Origin: Bacteroidaceae bacterium
GTDB lineage: Bacteria; Bacteroidota; Bacteroidia; Bacteroidales; Bacteroidaceae
Direction of reading: 5' to 3'
Length of the DNA stretch: 10,340 bases
Assembly: GCA_024695315.1 (NCBI GenBank)
Contig: JAILIJ010000005.1
Location: 1-10,340 of the forward strand
Shown: positions 7,010-10,340 of the stretch, one piece after another
How the letters are laid out: the number at the start of each line of letters is the position of its first letter
How positions within the stretch are numbered: position 1 is the stretch's first letter
Translations under genes and position numbers: made by a program
Notes under the pieces: model-generated
What the model was told of the DNA's origin: nothing
What the model saw: only the letters and a program-made list of their open reading frames with translations
The model's database searches: none

Positions 7010-8203
7010 TTAGTCTATTCCTTCAAATTGAATGAAAGCATTCACTTCCACGTCCTTCTTGAGATAAAGACTCACCACACGTCCAAAGTGGCGATGCACT
7101 CTCTCAATATTTTTGTATGCTATGGCAAAATCTGCGTCCACCTGCTCTTTGAGAGCTCCTATTTCATCCACATTCAACATGGCATGCTTACCCGTTAGGG
7201 TAAGATATGAAATGACATCATGTCTAAAAGCGTGAAATTGCCTCTCATATTCAATCCAATTTGACACATTGATGTTCGCAATGGACTGCTCAGCATCTCT
7301 ATAAAACTTCAAATATCTTGCTATCCTATAACAAATGATATTTGACGTATAGACGAGTTCCTCACACAGCAAAGCACAATTCAAATAATCAAAATAATGG
7401 GACTCTCTCAACTTCTTCACTTTTAGTTTTGCTTCACTCAAATCTGAATAGCTACATCCCACATTTAGGTTCTTTATGTCGTTAAGCAAAGTCCTATATC
7501 TGCTTCTCGCCAACTCCACCTCGTCAATAAAGGTCTTGACCGTCGTTATATCACTATCGAAAAATATCGCCTTACCAGACAAATCTTTCACACGGACAAA
7601 CAGGTTTTTCATATTGTTTCTCTCTCGTTCCTCCTTAAATCTAAAGATCTCAGGTACGCATGGTTCCATATTTTCAAGTTCAGAACTCACGATTTTTGAA
7701 TAATAACGAGACGTAAGGACAACAAACAAAGCGGCCAACAACATTGGTTCTACAGACGCACTATCTATACGTTCTATATGTCCATCTGCTACACTCTTTA
7801 AGTCAAAACCACGTATCTTCCCAGGACAATCCTTTATGCGCATCATATCATATAGCGGAATACCCTCACAGCCCAAAATAGCCTTCTCTTTACGTGCTTT
7901 CTCCAAAGCATCCATTAACACCCCATCATCCTTTGAAAGGATAGAATATAAAATTTCTTTTCCTTCGCCTGATAATAGAACCTTGAAGACTTTGTCAAAC
8001 GACACACTTCCATCCATACACATTTTCACAGGTATATACCCATCCACGCTATATGTGTCAGAACATAAATCTGAACACTCTTCCCTTTCTTCATCAACCT
8101 TCTTTTGACGGACCTTCTGCTCATACTGCCTTGCCTTATAACCAAGAACAGCTAAAAGACCAGTCAAAATAGCACCTGTTATCGTTTTCGACACTTTACC
8201 CAT
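7010..8203 (-). CDS. Membrane-anchored hypothetical protein (397 aa), first gene of the cluster
   Basis: I do not recognise this protein. Residues 7-21 (TITGAILTGLLAVLG) form one hydrophobic helix after a short basic start, followed by a strongly charged stretch (residues 24-45: KARQYEQKVRQKKVDEER...). This suggests an N-terminal anchor with the bulk in the cytoplasm, because no cleavage site is apparent. A second hydrophobic segment lies at 151-165 (VEPMLLAALFVVLTS). The remainder is helical: residues 220-300 include LARSRYRTLLNDIKNL and YLNCALLCEELVYTSNIICY, and 310-375 is rich in His, Arg and Tyr. There are about ten cysteines, many for a cytoplasmic Bacteroidales protein, with no zinc-binding spacing evident. 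The ATG at 8203 is about 27 bases downstream of the start expected from a consensus promoter. It heads a run of four same-strand genes, so a joint membrane-associated function is likely but not demonstrated. Confidence 0.85.
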   Translation of the reverse strand: MGKVSKTITGAILTGLLAVLGYKARQYEQKVRQKKVDEEREECSDLCSDTYSVDGYIPVKMCMDGSVSFDKVFKVLLSGEGKEILYSILSKDDGVLMDALEKARKEKAILGCEGIPLYDMMRIKDCPGKIRGFDLKSVADGHIERIDSASVEPMLLAALFVVLTSRYYSKIVSSELENMEPCVPEIFRFKEERERNNMKNLFVRVKDLSGKAIFFDSDITTVKTFIDEVELARSRYRTLLNDIKNLNVGCSYSDLSEAKLKVKKLRESHYFDYLNCALLCEELVYTSNIICYRIARYLKFYRDAEQSIANINVSNWIEYERQFHAFRHDVISYLTLTGKHAMLNVDEIGALKEQVDADFAIAYKNIERVHRHFGRVVSLYLKKDVEVNAFIQFEGID

Positions 8204-8236
8204 ATATAAAATTTTGAGCGTTAAGTTTCATTTATG

Positions 8237-8267
8237 CAAAATTACTTTTTTTTTATTATTTTACAAA
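8237..8267 (-). promoter_or_regulatory. Consensus Bacteroidetes promoter for the four-gene cluster
   Basis: On the minus strand TTTG (8267-8264) is followed after exactly 19 bases by TAATTTTG (8244-8237). This fits the known primary-sigma consensus TTTG-N19-TAnnTTTG. Transcription should start near 8230, giving a leader of about 27 bases before the ATG at 8203. It is the only promoter in the window with both boxes intact. Confidence 0.85.
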
Positions 8268-8348
8268 TTTTATATAAGTGTTTTTTAGCATATAAATACG
8301 AAATTATGTCATTAGCATAAAATAACATCCATAAATGCCACGAGCACA

Positions 8349-8444
8349 GTTTTTCTGTTGCACTGTTTGACTGTTTTACGTTCATGTGCTCATGCTGTAT
8401 TACGTTATTACAGTCATGGAGTTTTACGGTAATGAGATTGTGCG
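8349..8444. repeat. Degenerate 24-bp direct repeat, four units
   Basis: Units start at 8349, 8373, 8397 and 8421, exactly 24 bases apart. The last three open with GTTTTACG or GTATTACG; unit 2 agrees with unit 3 at 15 of 24 positions and with unit 4 at 17 of 24. Unit 1 agrees only weakly (GTTTTTCT). GAGCACA (8342-8348) and TGTGCTC (8385-8391) could additionally pair. The array ends about 80 bp upstream of the cluster promoter's -33 box, a position suited to binding sites for a regulator, though no use is shown. Confidence 0.6.
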
Positions 8445-8546
8445 GTTAATCGTACACCCACTAAAAACTAAGATTGTCCCTTCCCCGCATACAATTTCTA
8501 TTCATTTTTTTCGACTACGAAAATCAGGGATTTAACGAAATTTTTC

Positions 8547-8567
8547 GAAAGGCGAAGCCGCCCTTTC
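8547..8567 (-). terminator. Possible terminator hairpin for leftward transcripts
   Basis: GAAA-GGCG at 8547-8554 pairs with CGCC-(C)-TTTC at 8559-8567 around a 4-base loop, the most GC-rich short stem in this gap. Read on the minus strand it is followed by CGAAAAATTT rather than a clean T-run. It could end a leftward RNA from the promoter at 8932-8939. It sits next to a CCCTTTCCG duplication at 8561-8578. Confidence 0.4.
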
Positions 8568-8593
8568 CGCCCTTTCCGTGCCTTCCGTGTTCG

Positions 8594-8614
8594 TTTAATA
8601 AATTATAAATTAAG
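8594..8614. repeat. AT-rich dispersed motif, copy 1
   Basis: TTTAATAAATTATAAATTAAG here is nearly the same as 9209-9230 (one substitution and one extra T), in the same orientation. It directly follows TTCCGTGTTC (8583-8592), the core of the inverted repeat at 1813-1906. The surroundings look like remnants of dispersed intergenic repeats. Confidence 0.6.
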
Positions 8615-8670
8615 AATTTAGAATTAAGATTTGGTTCGCAAAAAAACAGTTAAAAAAAAATTTTACTCTA

Positions 8671-8701
8671 ATTGTAAGTTATCTCTCTCACTTTATGTTT
8701 G
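8671..8701 (+). promoter_or_regulatory. Weak candidate rightward promoter with no gene behind it
   Basis: ATTG (8671-8674), 19 bases, then TATGTTTG (8694-8701) fits TTTG-N19-TAnnTTTG with one mismatch in the -33 box. Downstream lie only the heptamer array and, on the opposite strand, the promoter at 8932-8939. It may be chance in AT-rich DNA or may drive a short RNA. Confidence 0.3.
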
Positions 8702-8802
8702 CCCCCCACGTACTGCAAACGTTCGTTCGATGAGATCGCTGCGCTAAGTTCTAAATTTTCGTTTATTTTCCATACCCCAGGAGGCCCCCGTTCCGGACGG
8801 CC

Positions 8803-8920
8803 ATTCTTCACTCTTCACTCTTCACTAAAATACATTCTTCACTCTTCACTAAAATACATTCTTCACTCTTCACTCTTCACTTAAATACACTCTTCACTCT
8901 TCACTAAAATACACTCTTCT
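8803..8920. repeat. Higher-order heptamer array (CTTCACT units with AAAATACA spacers)
   Basis: Groups of two or three CTTCACT/CTTCATT heptamers alternate with the decamer-like spacer AAAATACATT (or TAAATACACT). This gives larger units of 24 or 31 bases repeated about four times. On the minus strand the unit is GTGAAGA, purine-rich. It lies immediately downstream of the leftward promoter at 8932-8939, so it would be transcribed as the first part of that RNA. Short open frames crossing it are products of the repeat. Confidence 0.95.
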
Positions 8921-8931
8921 GGACTGCGCAA

Positions 8932-8939
8932 CAAAGATA
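8932..8939 (-). promoter_or_regulatory. -7 box of leftward promoter fed by a decamer array
   Basis: On the minus strand this is TATCTTTG, inside a block (8931-8945) that is base-for-base the reverse complement of 9831-9845. The decamer array begins 22 bp upstream, exactly as on the right arm. ATTTCC (minus strand, 8960-8955) is also conserved in both arms. No gene follows within 700 bp on this strand, so the product may be a non-coding RNA or a long leader for the cluster at 8203. Confidence 0.55.
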
Positions 8940-8960
8940 CAACATCCAGTTTATGGAAAT

Positions 8961-9070
8961 ATGCTTTTTCATACTTTTCGATACTTTTCCATGCTTTTCG
9001 ATGCTTTTTCATACTTTTCCATGCTTTTTCATACTTTTTCATACTTTTTGATGCTTTTCCATGCTTTTTC
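8961..9070. repeat. Left decamer array: 11 in-phase 10-bp units
   Basis: Eleven consecutive 10-bp units of the form ATRCTTTTYS (for example ATGCTTTTTC, ATACTTTTCC) run without a single phase change. Each unit carries a T4-T5 tract, so the A-tracts recur every 10 bp, the spacing known to produce intrinsic DNA curvature. On the minus strand the unit reads GAAAAGCAT, as in the right array at 9688-9815, in opposite orientation. Confidence 0.95.
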
Positions 9071-9077
9071 TGCCCCA

Positions 9078-9118
9078 TTGTCCCTTTGCCCTTTGTCCCT
9101 TTGTCCCATTGTCCCTTG
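9078..9118. repeat. Octamer repeat TTGTCCCT, five units
   Basis: TTGTCCCT, TTGCCCT, TTGTCCCT, TTGTCCCA and TTGTCCCT follow one another head to tail, one unit being a base short. It abuts the distal end of the left decamer array. No counterpart is seen at the distal end of the right array, although a single ATTGTCCCT recurs at 9980-9988 in the leader of the last gene. Confidence 0.85.
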
Positions 9119-9473
9119 AATATATCATAAAAAAATCCATGGTAAAACGATTATGAAGCAGGACAGTTATCGGCAAACAAATCTTAATTCATAACTCTAA
9201 ACATTTAATTTAATAAATTCTAAATTTAAGCGATTCGTAATTTTCATCAAATAAACGAATTTTTCATATTAACCAAACACATGTTTCTTGATTTTGATAA
9301 ACAAGAGTTTTTCTTGATTATAATCATGCTTACCGTTGTCCATTATCAATAAACTTGCGCTATTTGTGCATGTTTGTTTTTTTTTGTGGTTTTTTTTAAA
9401 AAAAATCTTTTTTCTATCCTTTTGTATTTCATAAAGCTACAAGGGGTTTTCCTATATTTTGGTAAAATTATTT
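9119..9473. other. Gene-free AT-rich core between the two decamer arrays
   Basis: No credible gene, tRNA or -7 box is seen on either strand. It contains the second copy of the AT motif (9209-9230) and, at 9376-9408, long T runs ending in T8A8 (9390-9405), a rigid and easily bent sequence. I looked for DnaA boxes (TTATNCACA) and found none, so an origin is not supported. Confidence 0.6.
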
Positions 9474-9524
9474 AAAAACTTTTTCTTATGTGCGTGCGCG
9501 TACGCGTGTATAAGAATAGTTTTT
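9474..9524. other. Hairpin with a 26-bp alternating pyrimidine-purine centre
   Basis: AAAAACTTTTTCTTAT (9474-9489) pairs with ATAAGAATAGTTTTT (9510-9524), allowing one bulged T. The A-rich left and T-rich right ends give it the form of a bidirectional terminator. The centre, 9487-9512, alternates pyrimidine and purine without a break and contains the palindrome CGCGTACGCG (9497-9506). Such sequence is the classic substrate for left-handed Z-DNA under negative supercoiling. Confidence 0.75.
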
Positions 9525-9542
9525 AGATAAAAAACCAAAATT

Positions 9543-9634
9543 TGCGAAATTCTTTCGCATACTATTGTATTTTAGTCTGTTACAGAGGTTTTTTTCTTTC
9601 GAAAAAACCAAAAAAAAACCAAAAAAAAACCAAA
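9543..9634. other. Hairpins and 11-bp-spaced A-tracts
   Basis: TGCGAAA (9543-9549) and TTTCGCA (9553-9559) form a perfect 7-bp stem with loop TTC. GGTTTTTT (9587-9594) can pair with AAAAAACC (9602-9609). CC dinucleotides at 9608, 9619 and 9630 separate two A9 tracts with an 11-bp period, close to helical repeat. These lie just before the right decamer array. Confidence 0.7.
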
Positions 9635-9687
9635 ATTTCCCATTTTGGGCGGCAATTACGTAAATATGTATGCAAAAAAAATAGGGC

Positions 9688-9815
9688 GAAAAGCATCGAA
9701 AAAGACGAAAAGCATCGAAAAGCATGAAAAAGCATCGAAAAGCATCAAAAAGTATGGAAAAGTATGGAAAAGTATGGAAAAGCATCGAAAAGCATCAAAA
9801 AGCATCAAAAAGCAC
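9688..9815. repeat. Right decamer array: about 12 units of AGCATCGAAA type
   Basis: From 9711 to 9810 there are ten 10-bp units in strict phase (AGCATCGAAA, AGCATCAAAA, AGTATGGAAA and similar), preceded by two units of slightly different length (9688-9710) and followed by a partial unit. The A4-A5 tracts recur every 10 bp. The orientation is opposite to the array at 8961-9070. It ends 22 bp before the -7 box at 9837. Confidence 0.95.
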
Positions 9816-9836
9816 ATTTCCGCCAACCTCATGTTG

Positions 9837-9844
9837 TATCTTTG
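9837..9844 (+). promoter_or_regulatory. -7 box (TATCTTTG) of rightward promoter fed by a decamer array
   Basis: TATCTTTG matches TAnnTTTG and lies in the 15-bp block 9831-9845 shared with the left arm. Upstream, ATTTCC (9816-9821) and AAAAAGCA (9807-9814) are also shared, while the bases between differ. No TTTG lies at 19-21 bp. The phased A-tracts may instead supply RNA-polymerase contacts. It is the only visible promoter for the gene at 10072. Confidence 0.6.
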
Positions 9845-9850
9845 TAACGC

Positions 9851-10071
9851 ATTTCAAAAGCAACGTCCTTTCGAACACGATACGAAGGTGATACGAAGGG
9901 TTGCCGAAGATATAAACATGCAAATTACGTTCGCATGACAATCTAACATTACAACAACATGTGGCCACTGGTGATGTGCATTGTCCCTCACAACACTTTG
10001 CAAATTGATTTACATGCAACGAAACGTTAAAATTAACAACTATTATTAACACTTAAATCTATCAATTTACT
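9851..10071 (+). promoter_or_regulatory. Long leader of the last gene
   Basis: About 220 bases separate the predicted start from the ATG at 10072. The leader contains a direct repeat of GATACGAAGG (9879-9888 and 9890-9899) and the 8-bp palindrome GTGGCCAC (9961-9968). The stretch before the ATG is AT-rich and lacks a Shine-Dalgarno sequence. No known riboswitch is recognised. Confidence 0.4.
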
Positions 10072-10340
10072 ATGGCAAAAATTTTACCTGTTGACATCGT
10101 AAAGGGCATTTCTGGCAAGATCTGCCGACATGGTGAGACAATCTTCGCGTATAACCGTTCAAGTGGTAAGATCCACACGACAAAGATTTGCAACCCTTAC
10201 ACTGGTCCTGCAACAGAGAAGCAGCTTGCTCAGCAAGCTAAGTTCAAGGTTCGCTCGCTCAACGTTAGCCCTTGGCTTCTTGCTAACCACCCTTCTGATA
10301 CTCACCCTCACGGCACTGACGAGTATCGTCACGCTCAGTC
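10072..10340 (+). CDS. Hypothetical protein, N-terminal part (runs off the window)
   Basis: Translation from the ATG gives MAKILPVDIVKGISGKICRH and stays open for 89 codons to the window edge. The wording ISGK...NRSSGKIHTTK, then NPYTGPATEKQLAQQAKFK resembles a loose pattern seen in small Bacteroidetes and phage-like proteins: a Gly-rich ISGK start, then NPxTxxxxxQxAQxxKF. DUF6266 is one such family. I would not assign it to that family without a search. No signal peptide is present; the protein looks soluble and basic, with several His and Cys residues. Codon choice (GGC, AAG, CGT, AAC) and GC content are clearly different from the AT-rich genes on the left, which in this phylum often marks highly expressed genes. 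The start is chosen because it is the first ATG after the leader and gives the conserved-looking MAK opening. Confidence 0.8.
   Translation, partial: MAKILPVDIVKGISGKICRHGETIFAYNRSSGKIHTTKICNPYTGPATEKQLAQQAKFKVRSLNVSPWLLANHPSDTHPHGTDEYRHAQ

Noticed and set aside
8699..9078. Open frames across the heptamer and decamer arrays (one on each strand)
   Set aside because: They consist of translated repeats (for example recurring HSSLKYIL, or KAWKSMKK) with no start context and no family resemblance.
9119..9680. Replication origin
   Set aside because: AT-rich with repeats, but no DnaA boxes (TTATNCACA) were found and no dnaA, dnaN or plasmid rep gene is nearby.
8961..9815. CRISPR array
   Set aside because: The units are 10 bp with no spacers and only phase-locked variation; no cas gene is present.
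8925..9850. Insertion sequence or transposon with terminal inverted repeats
   Set aside because: The arms are inverted, but no transposase frame lies between them, no target duplication is visible, and the conserved parts are promoter elements.
9486..9938. Open frames through the right decamer array and homopolymer tracts
   Set aside because: Their sequence is repeat translation (KSIEKHEKASKS type); they cross the promoter block and lack any plausible start signal.
9831..10052. Minus-strand frame overlapping the leader of the last gene
   Set aside because: It runs against the promoter at 9837 and the leader, is Cys-rich without pattern, and has no start context.

Overview
The window looks like a chromosome segment of a Bacteroidales bacterium, most likely Prevotella/Segatella-like. 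The evidence is AT-rich intergenic DNA, -7 boxes of the TAnnTTTG type used by the Bacteroidetes primary sigma factor, A-rich leaders without Shine-Dalgarno sequences, BspA-type leucine-rich-repeat proteins that share a GIYIKNGKK C-terminal tail, and a lipoprotein with the acidic Bacteroidetes surface-export motif after its cysteine. The genus is an inference.

Left third (1-3410): a surface-protein region. It holds the C-terminal end of a BspA-like LRR protein (+), a surface lipoprotein resembling DUF4595 (+), and convergent to it a secreted LRR protein (-). Hairpins and a 25-bp inverted repeat fill the convergent gap.

Middle (3590-8270): four same-direction minus-strand genes, read from 8203 down to 3645. 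They are a 397-aa membrane-anchored protein, a 706-aa coiled-coil protein, a 193-aa DUF4112-type membrane protein and a 115-aa soluble protein. The lead gene has a textbook promoter (TTTG, 19 bp, TAATTTTG). I recognise only the DUF4112 member. The set looks like an uncharacterised membrane-associated module, and its function is not assignable from sequence. Heptamer microsatellites of the same family lie beyond both ends.

Right third (8270-10071): about 1.8 kb with no credible gene but dense in DNA structure. It holds a degenerate 24-bp repeat, a higher-order heptamer array, and two arrays of 10-bp A-tract repeats in opposite orientation. Each decamer array ends exactly 22 bp from a TATCTTTG box inside a conserved block, giving two outward-facing promoters. 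Between them is a roughly 620-bp AT-rich core with homopolymer tracts and a hairpin whose centre is 26 bp of strictly alternating pyrimidine-purine sequence. The rightward promoter leads through a leader of about 220 nt to a gene with a different, GC-richer codon style that runs off the window. This promoter-with-bent-DNA arrangement is the most unusual thing seen here.
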